From contig NZ_CP101459.1 in the NCBI RefSeq assembly GCF_024362525.1, forward strand, positions 310,001 to 374,000: a stretch of 64,000 nucleotides of DNA, written 5' to 3'. Below are positions 17,075 through 25,558 of the stretch, in pieces (the stretch's first letter is position 1; each line of letters begins with the position of its first letter). A program made the position numbers and the translations under genes. Under the pieces are notes generated by a model that was given only the letters and a program-made list of their open reading frames with translations, ran no database searches and was not told where the DNA came from. The DNA is from Natrononativus amylolyticus (GTDB taxonomy: Archaea > Halobacteriota > Halobacteria > Halobacteriales > Natrialbaceae).

Positions 17075-18064
17075 TCACGACTCGAGCGCCGGCCGTACGT
17101 CGCGCTCGATGGCGTCGATCGTTCGCTCGGGATCGCCGACCTTCGAGACGACGATGACGCGGTCGACGCCGGCGCGCTCGAGTCGCTCGACCGTCGAAAC
17201 GAGCTCCGAGGGGTCGTCCGTAACGTTGTTCAACCGCCGGAGCTCCTCGTCGCTGACGTCCTCGAGGCAGTCGTCGGCGATGCGCTGAATCTCGCGCGGG
17301 TCGGCCGTCTCGAGTTCGTCGTGGGGGGTGTACTCGCCTTTGCGGCGGAGTTCGTCGACCAGTTCGTCGGGGTCGCCGACGTGTGCCGAGAGCTGGACCG
17401 AGATGGTGCCGTCCGCATCAGCCGACCGCTCGGCCAGCCCCTCCTCGAAGGCCGGCGCGAGCGTCTCGGCGATCAGGTCGGAGTCCCCGGCCGTGATGAG
17501 GTTCCCGGCGTACTTGCCGGCACATCGAGCCGACTGTGGACCCCAGGCGGCCCAGTGAAACGGGATCTCGCCGCGAGGTTTCGTGTACAGCTTCATCTCG
17601 TCGTACTGGTAGTGCTCGCCGTCGTGGGAGACGTACTCCTCTGACTCCCACAGCGTCTCCATCAGTCCGAGGGACTCGACGAGCATTCCGGCGAGCGTCC
17701 CCCACTCGGGCCACTCGCCGTCGAGGAATCGGGCTTCGTTGAGCGCCTCACCCGTTCCGACGCCGAACTCGAGGCGACCCGGGTAGGCGTTGTCGATCGT
17801 GGCGAGCGCCTGTGCCAGCACCGGCGGCTCGTACCTGATCGTCGGACAGCTCACGCAGGTGCCGACCGTGACCTCGGGAACGCGCTCTACGAGCGAGCCG
17901 AGCCACGGCAGGACGTGGTGGGTGTACGGCCGGTTGTCGAGCCACGGTACGAAGTGATCGCCGATCCAGATCCCGTCGAACCCCGCGTCCGCGGCGTACG
18001 CGGCCAGGTCGAGGTCGTCGCCCGGGGAGCGAAAGCAGCCCGCGACGTTGTAGTGCCACTCCAT
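17075..18064 (-). CDS. F420-dependent LLM-class oxidoreductase
   Basis: A 329-residue TIM-barrel protein of the luciferase-like F420-dependent group. It has AAYAADAGFDGIWIGDHF near the N-terminus, a VGTCVSCPTIRYEPPVLAQALATID strand-helix, GRLEFGVGTGEALNE (the GxGTGE motif typical of F420-dependent glucose-6-phosphate dehydrogenase-like enzymes) and WAAWGPQSARCAGKYAGN in the coenzyme-binding half. Haloarchaea make F420. A role as sugar or alcohol dehydrogenase in the neighbouring catabolic island is plausible but not proven. It lies 65 bp upstream of namZ on the same strand; namZ has its own TATA box in the gap. Confidence 0.88.
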   Translation of the reverse strand: MEWHYNVAGCFRSPGDDLDLAAYAADAGFDGIWIGDHFVPWLDNRPYTHHVLPWLGSLVERVPEVTVGTCVSCPTIRYEPPVLAQALATIDNAYPGRLEFGVGTGEALNEARFLDGEWPEWGTLAGMLVESLGLMETLWESEEYVSHDGEHYQYDEMKLYTKPRGEIPFHWAAWGPQSARCAGKYAGNLITAGDSDLIAETLAPAFEEGLAERSADADGTISVQLSAHVGDPDELVDELRRKGEYTPHDELETADPREIQRIADDCLEDVSDEELRRLNNVTDDPSELVSTVERLERAGVDRVIVVSKVGDPERTIDAIERDVRPALES

Positions 18065-18217
18065 TGGTCTGCCCTCATCAGGGCGACGGATCGCAATAAA
18101 ACATTTCTTCGGTGCAAGGGAGAGGCCGCTTCGGACTCGTAGGACTCCAGTCGGTCAGTCCCCCGCAACCGCCGGTCGGTTCGTGGTTGTGCCGGCAAAT
18201 CGGGACCGCAAACGGGC

Positions 18218-19387
18218 TCAGGTTCGCTGAGCGGGGCCGCGAGAGTCGAGCCACTCGAGTCGGTCCTCGGGCAACAGCGCGTGATTGTACACAAACACGT
18301 CGCCGTCGATCCGCTCGCCGACGTACTCGCGGAGGCGCTTCCACTCCTCGCGGTCGGCGACGACCTCGGGATCGAGCGTGAGACCGACGTCGAGGGGGTG
18401 ATCCAGCGTTTCCCGGCAAGCCGACAGACGAGCGTCGATTTCGGCCAGATCGGCCGTGTAACAGAGCGCGGTTACGTCGTCGACTGCCGCCTCGAGGGCG
18501 GCGGGGGTGACGCCGGCGGGCCAGAGTTCCGAGGGCCCGTAGCCGCCGCCGTCTGCGAGGTAGTACGACAGGCGCGTCTCGCCGCTCGCTGCGGCGAGGT
18601 CGTCGAGGAACTCGCCGATGACGGCCGTCCGGAACTCGAAGAGGTCCGCGAGCAGCGGATCGGCGGCGACCAGCTCCGACAGCGCCGGCGCCTCGCCCGC
18701 GTCGGCGACGTACTCGTGACAGAGATCGACGACGGCGGTTCGGGCGGCCTCCACGTCGACCGCGCCGCCGGCCGCGCGTCGACAGCCGTCGCAGAAACAC
18801 TGGGAGACGAGAAACTCGCTCGCTCTGGACCGGATAACGTGGTCTTTGTGGTGGCCGAAGTTCGCGCCGTGATCGTGGAGCACGCTCGGAAACCCGGCCG
18901 ACTCGAGGTCGATCCGATCGACGCCGGACCGGGCGAGGTTTCGGACGACGCCGGCGAAGTACTCGCGGACCTCCGGGTGAGACGGACAGAGCGCGTGGGA
19001 GTGTGCGGTTCCGAAGGCGTCCTCGATCCGGTAGGCCGGCCACTCGCTCGCCAGGCGAGTGCCGTGAAAACAGACGAGCCACGCGTCGACCGCGAGCCCC
19101 CGGTCCGTCGCCGTCGCGACCAGGTCGCCGAACGGGGGCGTCCGTCCGTCGAGCGCGTCCGGCGGGTCGATCGGCGTCTCCGCGAAACACGCCTCGTCCG
19201 GTTCGAACAGACAGCCGCCCGGAAACGTGACGAACCCGAGGTCGTCGGCTTTCGGGTCGAAGGTTCGCACCGAGTGATAGTGTGCGGCGAGTTTGAGCCG
19301 GTCGACGCCGGCAGCGGTCAGGTCGTCCATCGTCGATGCCGGATCGGGAGCGGCGACACTCCACGGATAAGCCCACAAGCCAGTCAT
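18218..19387 (-). CDS. TIM-barrel glycoside-hydrolase-like protein, function unknown
   Basis: A 389-residue protein starting GLWAYPW. It contains a probable sugar-hydrolase barrel core: VDRLKLAAHYHSVRTF, VDAWLVCFHGTRLA, a SGVDRIDLESAGFPS strand in the position of the catalytic acidic strand of GHL-type enzymes, and a Cys cluster (CFCDGCRR) that could bind metal. No signal peptide is visible. A TATA-like ctttacc about 28 nt upstream supports the ATG at 19387. It is upstream of the LLM oxidoreductase on the same strand, within the suspected glycan-catabolic island. I recognise a general resemblance to uncharacterised glycosyl-hydrolase-like barrels but not a named family. Confidence 0.7.
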   Translation of the reverse strand: MTGLWAYPWSVAAPDPASTMDDLTAAGVDRLKLAAHYHSVRTFDPKADDLGFVTFPGGCLFEPDEACFAETPIDPPDALDGRTPPFGDLVATATDRGLAVDAWLVCFHGTRLASEWPAYRIEDAFGTAHSHALCPSHPEVREYFAGVVRNLARSGVDRIDLESAGFPSVLHDHGANFGHHKDHVIRSRASEFLVSQCFCDGCRRAAGGAVDVEAARTAVVDLCHEYVADAGEAPALSELVAADPLLADLFEFRTAVIGEFLDDLAAASGETRLSYYLADGGGYGPSELWPAGVTPAALEAAVDDVTALCYTADLAEIDARLSACRETLDHPLDVGLTLDPEVVADREEWKRLREYVGERIDGDVFVYNHALLPEDRLEWLDSRGPAQRT

Positions 19388-19492
19388 TGCGGTCACTTCC
19401 GGTGGGGTCGGTAAAGTTCTTTGCACGATTGAGCTCGGATGGCGGTGCCGATGGTTCCGGACACTTATGCCCGCAGCGGCGAACACTCGAGT

Positions 19493-19843
19493 ATGCGCCG
19501 ATTCGACACGACGTTTACGGATGGGACGTTCTACCTGGAAACGCCGGACGACTGGATCGAGGTCGGCTCCGAGGAGACGCTGCTCGAGTTGCTCGGAGAG
19601 ACGTACACCATCGAGTACGACGAACAGGAGCGGACGGTGGCGTGGCTCGACACCGACGACGGCGAACTGACGTTCGACGTCCGGGAGACCCTCGAGGAGA
19701 TGAGCTTTACCGAAGAGTTCGTCGCACAGATCGCCGACTGCGAACTCTCGCGGACGACCGACGACGGCGTCCCGGTTCGAACCGCGGTGTTCGCGGACAT
19801 GATGCAGACGATCTGGGACTCGAAGGGGAACCTCGAGGACTGA
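19493..19843 (+). CDS. Acidic conserved-type hypothetical protein
   Basis: A 116-residue, strongly acidic protein without membrane segments. It begins RRFDTTFTDGTFYLETPDDW and has an alpha-beta pattern with the segment LTFDVRETLEEMSFTEEFVAQI. I chose the ATG at 19493 because an acttatgcc TATA-like element lies about 27 nt upstream. The gene is divergent from the barrel protein gene at 18218-19387. I do not recognise a functional family. Acidity and codon usage are typical of native haloarchaeal genes. Confidence 0.7.
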   Translation: MRRFDTTFTDGTFYLETPDDWIEVGSEETLLELLGETYTIEYDEQERTVAWLDTDDGELTFDVRETLEEMSFTEEFVAQIADCELSRTTDDGVPVRTAVFADMMQTIWDSKGNLED

Positions 19844-20300
19844 GCGGGTACGTCTGCGGATTCGTGCCGAGAGGCGCCGCCTGCTCGAGGGCGGCTCCGG
19901 GAGATCGGCAAACTCGAGCGCGCGCCGAGAGTGAGATGAGAGGAAATATATTTTATCCGAGTTGAGTATTAAAAGACTAGTTTTATTATATAATATTGGT
20001 CGGAAACCGAGGAGATCGTATCAAACGACGTAGGCTGCGGAAGAACGAGGATAGACCGCGTAATGACGGCCGTGACGATACCGGCGTAGTTCGGATAGCT
20101 GTGCGTCGTCCAGCGGGGCAAAACTAGCCACAGTGGTCAATAGCCGCACAGTCATCGACTCTCGTGTGTGTCAGAGCGGGTGAGTAGTGAATTTGAATAT
20201 GTCATAATATATAGTAGAGATGTTATCTGATAGTTTAGAGATTTGCCAACCGACCAACGAGAGTGGTACAGAAACACAGTATATTTTATACCAATATTGC
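19844..20300. other. AT-rich intergenic region
   Basis: From about 19935 to 20300 the sequence is far more AT-rich than the surroundings, with runs such as attttattatataatatt. No coding frame with normal codon bias is present. It may be transferred or promoter-rich DNA. I see no RNA gene that I can name. Confidence 0.5.
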
Positions 20301-20334
20301 ACTTAATTAACTGCACAGTTGAACGCACACCTTC

Positions 20335-20550
20335 ATGGCGACGCCGACGGTAGCCGATGGTAGCGGGAGATCAGTCGGAACCCGATCGGGCATCCGGTCC
20401 CACCCGACTCCGTACATCCGGACTGCTCCCTGCCACGCCCCGAAAATCCGGTCCGCTGACGACTTCCCCCTCCCCCACCCCGTTCTCGTCGGTGCCGTTC
20501 GCCTCGAGTCCTTCCCGGACGAGTCATCGACCCGAGTCAGTTTGGTGTGA
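20335..20550 (+). CDS. Possible small protein, paralogue of the unit at 24006-24194
   Basis: A 71-codon frame beginning MATPTVADGSGRS. A TATA-like ttaattaa (20303-20310) is about 29 nt upstream, so a leaderless mRNA would start at the ATG. The promoter, the ATG context and the first codons resemble the unit at 24006. Both proteins begin MA-x-x-TVA and both carry PLP followed by V two residues later, in the same frame. Composition (Ser, Pro, Arg-rich, basic) is unlike typical acidic haloarchaeal proteins, so a structured non-coding RNA is the main alternative. Function unknown. Confidence 0.35.
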   Translation: MATPTVADGSGRSVGTRSGIRSHPTPYIRTAPCHAPKIRSADDFPLPHPVLVGAVRLESFPDESSTRVSLV

Positions 20551-20717
20551 TCGTTTGAAACAAACGCTTGCAACCAACAGTTGTAACGGACGTGTGAATC
20601 CATCCGCTGCGCCGGTGCTCGAGACCGGGCGGTCGATCCGGGGTTCGATCGAGCGGCGACGAGCGAAACCCGACACCGGACGTCGGTTTCGCTCACCCGA
20701 TCGTGTCCGCCGGCGCA

Positions 20718-22337
20718 CTAGCAGCCGTAACCGCCACGCGGGACGACCATCGTGAGTCGATCCGAGCCGGTCGTCGCGTAGACGGCGTGTCCCTCGAGAG
20801 CCGTCGCCTCGTACCGGTCCGTCTCGACGGTGACCGGTTCCGACGGGTACTGCTGGGCGCCGACCGTCTGCCAGGACCGCTGGAAAACGGTCGGACAGGC
20901 GAGTGCGCCGTCGCCCTCGAGCCACTCGTACGTCGGACCGGGTGAGGCGTTCGTCCCGTAATAGTTACTGGCCACGCGCGTGAGATGGTCGTCGCTCGTC
21001 CACTCGGGCGTCGCGTCGGTCGCGAACGAGAGCGTCTCGAACTCCTCGTGCGTGGTCGTCCCCTGGTAGGCGAGCGCCTCGAGGCCGGCGAACGCGAGCG
21101 GCATCGAGACGAGCGCACAGAGACAGAGAAGGACGGGAACTCCGGTGTGGACCCATGGCGCGATCGAGCGCCGACGGCGGACGGCGTACCGGCCGAGTGC
21201 GAGTATCGCGAGCCCTGCGAGAACGACCGCTGCGAGGTGGACGAACGTCTGACCGCGGCGGGCGAACAACACGTACTCCGGGGTGAGCCCCGCGGTCACG
21301 GCGAAGCCAACCCAGGCGATCGGCGCGGTGAGCAGCCCCACGACGACGAGTCGGTCGCCCGCCGGGCCGACGCCGTACGGGATCGCCCACGCGGCGAGCG
21401 CGGCGAGGACAGTGAGCGGAGCGACGTAGAAAAGCAGTGTGGGTGGGACCGACATCGTCCCGGGGAACAGCGAGAGGAGCGCGTCTGCGGCCAGGATCGA
21501 GAATCCGGTCGCTCCGACGGCGCCGACGAGGAGCCGGGTGGCCCGACCGCCGGTCGTCGTCAGCCAGCCGACGAACGCGACCAGAACGACTACCCACGCC
21601 ACGAACAGCCCCGGTTTCGCGGTCAGGTCGCCGGTGTACGGCGGGCGGGTGAGCGCGTAGTACGTCCCGAAATAGAGCCAGAACCCGCCGACTACGACGA
21701 CGCCGGGGACGACTCGAGTCGGCCGCCGAAACCCGTAGCCCGCGACGACGGCGGTGACCGTCAGCGCCGCGAGCATCGTACTCAGGTGGTGTGTAACGGG
21801 CAGGACCGCGAGCGCGACGAGCGTGAGGACGATCCACGCCGGGCGCCGCGTCTCGAGGGCCCGAACCGTCGTGATCGCCAGCACGGCGACCAGCAACAGG
21901 CCGAGGACCTCGTAGCTCACGGTGACCGTTCGCCGGAGGTAGACGCCCTCGACGGCGAGGACGACGCCCGCGGTAGTGCCGGCGACGAGAAGCGCGCGCC
22001 GGTCAGTCGTGATCGTCGTGCCGAGACGGGTCACGAGCAGGAAGGCGATCAGCGGCGGAACGGCGCCGATGACGGCGATCGTCGGCTGGGCGAGCCAGAC
22101 CGGATCGACTCCCGTCAGCTGACTCGTCACCGAGAGAAACACGGAGTAGGCGTGGCCATGGGGTGACCCGCTCGGAAGGACGAGGCCGCCGTCAGCCGTG
22201 ATCTCGCCCGCTCGAGCGGCGAAGACGAAGCCGTCGGGGTTGAACGGATAGCTCGTCCAGTGAAGCGGGAGCAGACGCGCCGCGATAGCGATCGCCAGCA
22301 CCGCGAACGCGGCGACGCCGTAGCGACGGTCGGTCAT
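20718..22337 (-). CDS. Polytopic membrane protein, possible GT-C-type glycosyltransferase fold
   Basis: A 539-residue protein with about twelve hydrophobic segments. After the first membrane helix comes an extracytoplasmic loop with FNPDGFVFAARAGEI and SPHGHAYSVFLSV. An acidic residue (here the D of NPDG) just after helix 1 is the hallmark of GT-C glycosyltransferases such as oligosaccharyltransferases. The C-terminal soluble tail (about 430-539) follows the last helix and ends in a Cys. The gene is divergent from the MATE exporter. A role in glycan or cell-surface metabolism is inferred only from topology. Confidence 0.65.
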   Translation of the reverse strand: MTDRRYGVAAFAVLAIAIAARLLPLHWTSYPFNPDGFVFAARAGEITADGGLVLPSGSPHGHAYSVFLSVTSQLTGVDPVWLAQPTIAVIGAVPPLIAFLLVTRLGTTITTDRRALLVAGTTAGVVLAVEGVYLRRTVTVSYEVLGLLLVAVLAITTVRALETRRPAWIVLTLVALAVLPVTHHLSTMLAALTVTAVVAGYGFRRPTRVVPGVVVVGGFWLYFGTYYALTRPPYTGDLTAKPGLFVAWVVVLVAFVGWLTTTGGRATRLLVGAVGATGFSILAADALLSLFPGTMSVPPTLLFYVAPLTVLAALAAWAIPYGVGPAGDRLVVVGLLTAPIAWVGFAVTAGLTPEYVLFARRGQTFVHLAAVVLAGLAILALGRYAVRRRRSIAPWVHTGVPVLLCLCALVSMPLAFAGLEALAYQGTTTHEEFETLSFATDATPEWTSDDHLTRVASNYYGTNASPGPTYEWLEGDGALACPTVFQRSWQTVGAQQYPSEPVTVETDRYEATALEGHAVYATTGSDRLTMVVPRGGYGC

Positions 22338-22521
22338 CGGCGGCCATCTATGTCGGACTCTCTTAATGACTGTGGTCCGTTCGATCCCGTCGGCACGTCG
22401 CGTTGGGCGAGCACACCACGTACGGCGCGGTCGAGGGCCGAAACTCGGGTTCGAGAGACGAGCCGCGAGTCGTTGGCCGGTTCCTGAAGCTACAAATCGC
22501 TACTCGAAAAACGGGTTCGCA

Positions 22522-23922
22522 GTGATCGCGTTACTGCTGGCGATACTCAACGCCCGCATTCGCACGGTGTGGCGCCGCGTCCTCGTGCTCTCCTGGCCGG
22601 TGATGGCCGAACAGGTGCTCCGGACGCTGATGCGGACGACCGACATCGTCGTCGCGGGCTTTTTCTCGCCGGCGGCGGTCGCCGCCGTCGGGTTAGCCGA
22701 CATCTACGGTCGACTTCCCCTGTGGCTCGGCCTCGGCGTCGGCGACGGCGCGATCGCGCTCTCGAGTCAGGACACCGGCAGCGGCGACACCGCAAACCGG
22801 AACGAGGCCGTCACCCAGGCGATCCTCCTCGGCCTCCTCGCCGGGATTCCGTTCGTCCTGTTCGGTCTCGTCGGAAGCTTCTGGGCGATCGAGATCCTCG
22901 GCGCGGAGAGCGAAACCGTCCGCCTGGGCGGGCTGTACCTGGCGATCATCCTGGTGACGGCGCCGGCGTTCCACGTGACGATGATCGCGGCTCGAGCGAT
23001 CCAGGGGACCGGTGACACGCGAACGCCCATGTACATCAACGCCGCTGCCAACGTGGTGAACATCGTGTTGACGGTCGGGCTGGCGTTCGGCGTCGGCCCG
23101 CTTCCGGAGCTGACGATCGTCGGAATCGCCGTCGCGACCGCCATCGGCGACACGATCGCGGCGGGGACGTTCCTGCTCGTGATCTACAGCCCGTGGAGCG
23201 AGCTCAGCTTCGTGCGCCCGACGCGGCTCGTGATCGCCAAACAGCTCGTCGTCGTGAGCGCGCCGCGAGTCGCCGAAGGGGTGACCGAGTTGATCGCCGA
23301 GTTCCCGTTCAACGCGATCTTGCTCGCGTTCGGAACCGAGGTCAACGCCGCCTACCACATCGGCAGGCGCGTCTACCAGCAGGTGTCCTCGCCGCTGGCC
23401 CGCGGTTACGGCGTCGCCGCGAACATCCTCTCCGGACAGGCCCTCGGACGCGGCCAGGCGGCGGAAGCGTACTACAACGGGCTGGCGGCCGGTGGGCTGG
23501 CGGTTCTCACCGTCGGCGGGCTGGGTGCGATCCTGTTCGCGTTCGCCGAGGAGTTCGTCCGACTGTTCACGCGCGATCCGACGACGATCCACTACGCGAC
23601 GAACTTCGCTCGAGCCTACGCGATCTCGACGGTGCTGATCGCCCTCTACGTCGTACTCGCGGGATCGCTGCGCGGGGGAAGCGAGACGCGACCGCCGTTC
23701 GTCGCCAAGGTGACGGGAGCCGTCTGCTTCCTCCTCGGCGTCACGTACGTGTTCGGGGTGCAACTCGAGTACGGCGTCCTCGCGGCGTACGTCGCCATCG
23801 TCGCCGACTTCGTCTGGCGAAACGTCGTCGTCGGCGTCGTCTACCTGCGCCGGAACTGGCTGACTCGAGGGACGGCGATGATGCACGACCGGGGCAGTTT
23901 CACCACCGACCCCGACGAGTGA
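22522..23922 (+). CDS. MATE-family multidrug/cation antiporter
   Basis: A 466-residue protein with twelve membrane segments in two repeated halves. The MATE features are RVLVLSWPVMAEQVLRTLMRTTDIVVAGFF in helix 1-2, QGTGDTRTPMYINAAANVVNIVL in the first half, and RVAEGVTELIAEFPFNAILLAFGTE at the start of the second half. It exports drugs or metabolites in exchange for Na+ or H+. I chose GTG at 22522: a TATA-like ctacaaat lies about 29 nt upstream and the longer frame encodes a basic, non-family N-terminus. It is divergent from the polytopic membrane protein. Confidence 0.9.
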   Translation: MIALLLAILNARIRTVWRRVLVLSWPVMAEQVLRTLMRTTDIVVAGFFSPAAVAAVGLADIYGRLPLWLGLGVGDGAIALSSQDTGSGDTANRNEAVTQAILLGLLAGIPFVLFGLVGSFWAIEILGAESETVRLGGLYLAIILVTAPAFHVTMIAARAIQGTGDTRTPMYINAAANVVNIVLTVGLAFGVGPLPELTIVGIAVATAIGDTIAAGTFLLVIYSPWSELSFVRPTRLVIAKQLVVVSAPRVAEGVTELIAEFPFNAILLAFGTEVNAAYHIGRRVYQQVSSPLARGYGVAANILSGQALGRGQAAEAYYNGLAAGGLAVLTVGGLGAILFAFAEEFVRLFTRDPTTIHYATNFARAYAISTVLIALYVVLAGSLRGGSETRPPFVAKVTGAVCFLLGVTYVFGVQLEYGVLAAYVAIVADFVWRNVVVGVVYLRRNWLTRGTAMMHDRGSFTTDPDE

Positions 23923-24005
23923 ACACCGCGTGGCGAACTGCAACACCGGTTCAGCGACCGGACTGACTCGGAACTAAATACGTGTACAGGTGAACGCCAG
24001 CGCTG

Positions 24006-24194
24006 ATGGCCGTATCGACGGTAGCGAGAAGTGACAGGAGTCGGCCCGGACGAAGCACACTCTGTGTGAGTGCTCATTGTCCCCTCTCCCAGCACGCTTC
24101 CGGCCGGGCCGTTCCTGCTGCGGTGAACAGACAGACGACCGAGACACACCCCCTTCCCCCTACTGTGTTTCTGCGACGCGAACCTCGCCTCTAG
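24006..24194 (+). CDS. Possible small protein, paralogue of the unit at 20335-20550
   Basis: A 62-codon frame beginning MAVSTVARSDRS, ending in a PLPPTVFLRRE segment. A TATA-like aactaaatac (23972-23981) is about 29 nt upstream. From the promoter-proximal gtacaggtgaacgc through the ATG to gacggtagc it aligns without gaps to the unit at 20335. It lies in the gap between the MATE gene and the end of the methyltransferase gene. The mRNA also contains a gcacac-gtgagtgc type hairpin near 24055-24080, so a regulatory RNA is possible. Confidence 0.35.
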   Translation: MAVSTVARSDRSRPGRSTLCVSAHCPLSQHASGRAVPAAVNRQTTETHPLPPTVFLRREPRL

Positions 24195-24240
24195 CGGTTC
24201 GTCACGGCTGAACGCCTGAGTCAACCGGACAGCTGAGTTT

Positions 24241-25011
24241 TCAGCGGCGGACAGCTGCGAGTGAGATGCTCTTGACACCGTACCGGTGACAGGCGCTCTG
24301 GGCTCGATCCGAGGTGAACTCGTACTCAGTGTTCTCGCGGAGCTCCGTGACGTCGAAGCCGGGCGTCTCGATGACGTCGGTGTAGTCGTCGATCTGCATG
24401 GCCCCGCCGATACACGCGGCCCAGAGATCCGCGTCGGTTTTGATGCTGTCGGGCATCTGTTCCTCGCTGATGATGTCCGAAACCGCGAGCCGGCCGTTCG
24501 GCGCGAGGACGCGGCTAATCTCCTCGAAGACGCGATCCTTCGCGGCGGAGAGGTTGATCACCCCGTTGGACATGACGACGTCGAACGATTCGTCGGCGAA
24601 CGGCAGTTCTTCGATGTACCCGCGTTCGAAAGCGACCGTCTCCAGTCCCGCCCTGTCGCGGAGTCGGCGCGCCTTCGTGAGCTGTTCGTCGGTCATGTCG
24701 AGGCCGGTGACGCGTCCGGATTCGCCCACGTGTAAGGCGGCGACGAAGGCGTCGGTTCCCGATCCGCTCCCGAGGTCGAGGACGGCGTCGCCCGGCTGGA
24801 GGTCGGCGAGGTCGACGTGGTAGCCGACGCCGGCGAACGACTCGAGCGCGTCGCCGGGAATCCGGTCGAGGTCGGCCGGCGGGTAGCCGAGTCGTTCGGC
24901 TAACGGTCGGCCCATCTCGAAGTGGAACTCGTCGTCGGGTGCGTCGGCGACGTTCCGGTAGATGTCCTTTACTTTGCGCTCCAGTTCCTGCGTGTCGAGT
25001 TTCGTTGCCAT
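24241..25011 (-). CDS. SAM-dependent methyltransferase, ArsM/UbiE-like
   Basis: A 256-residue class I methyltransferase. Motif I is LDLGSGSGTDAF (about 79-89), followed by GLDMTDEQLTKAR, MSNGVINLSAAKDRVFEEISRVLAPNGRLAVSDI and LWAACIGGAM. The last two segments, with C200 and C241, resemble arsenite methyltransferases (ArsM), in which Cys residues bind As(III). The additional N-terminal Cys of well-studied ArsM proteins is missing, so methylation of arsenite is uncertain. A GGAG Shine-Dalgarno sequence precedes the ATG, fitting an internal operon gene. The AhpD-like gene ends 11 bp upstream on the same strand. Confidence 0.82.
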   Translation of the reverse strand: MATKLDTQELERKVKDIYRNVADAPDDEFHFEMGRPLAERLGYPPADLDRIPGDALESFAGVGYHVDLADLQPGDAVLDLGSGSGTDAFVAALHVGESGRVTGLDMTDEQLTKARRLRDRAGLETVAFERGYIEELPFADESFDVVMSNGVINLSAAKDRVFEEISRVLAPNGRLAVSDIISEEQMPDSIKTDADLWAACIGGAMQIDDYTDVIETPGFDVTELRENTEYEFTSDRAQSACHRYGVKSISLAAVRR

Positions 25012-25022
25012 GGGGTCTCTCC

Positions 25023-25439
25023 TCAGTCGTCCGCCTGCGCCGCCTGCGTTCGAAGGTGATCGGCGATCTGTGCAGTCTCGTCTCTGAACGTCTCGATGTC
25101 GTAGTCCTGAGCCTGGATGAGCGCGCTGTAACGTGGCGTGTAGCTCGCGAGGAACGACAGTTCGGCGAGTTCCTCGTCGGTCGCGCCGTGAAGCTGGGCC
25201 GCCCCCCTGTGGAAGTGTCGACAGAACTCACAGCCGATCGCCGCTGCGACCGCGAGTCCAACTAACTCCCGGATCTTCGGATCGAGCTCCGTTTCGCCGA
25301 AGAGGAACCGCTTCAGGTTCGGCCACTCGTTCACCAGATCCTGTTCGGGAAGCGCCCCCAGATACCCGGGGAGTATCCCGAACGTGTTTTCGATGTCCGT
25401 CACCGTCTCCTCGTACGACTGTGGTTGTTGTGTTGCCAT
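25023..25439 (-). CDS. Carboxymuconolactone decarboxylase/AhpD-like protein
   Basis: A 138-residue helical protein with the AhpD-type motif CEFCRHFH (C70, C73, H77), the CxxC-xxx-H redox centre used in peroxide or disulfide exchange. The region EWPNLKRFLFGETELDPKIRELVGLAVAAAIGC matches the family core. The start has a gtgtattc TATA-like element about 29 nt upstream. It is the first gene of a two-gene operon with the ArsM-like methyltransferase. Its upstream DNA carries two 18-bp direct repeats, suggesting regulated expression. Confidence 0.85.
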   Translation of the reverse strand: MATQQPQSYEETVTDIENTFGILPGYLGALPEQDLVNEWPNLKRFLFGETELDPKIRELVGLAVAAAIGCEFCRHFHRGAAQLHGATDEELAELSFLASYTPRYSALIQAQDYDIETFRDETAQIADHLRTQAAQADD

Positions 25440-25500
25440 AATAGGACACCAACGTGGCCCCGAATACACGGTATGTTACCAAGCAGCATAGAGTCCCGCG

Positions 25501-25545
25501 GTGAACGAGGTACACACCGTGAACGAGGTACACACCGTGAACGGT
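25501..25545. repeat. Tandem direct repeat, 18 bp, two full copies plus half
   Basis: The unit gtgaacgaggtacacacc occurs exactly at 25501-25518 and 25519-25536, with a partial third copy to about 25545. It lies between the AhpD-ArsM operon and the end of the regulator gene, about 60 bp upstream of the operon start. The position suggests operator sites or a slippage-prone promoter element. Confidence 0.8.
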
Positions 25546-25558
25546 GGGGTGATTGATA

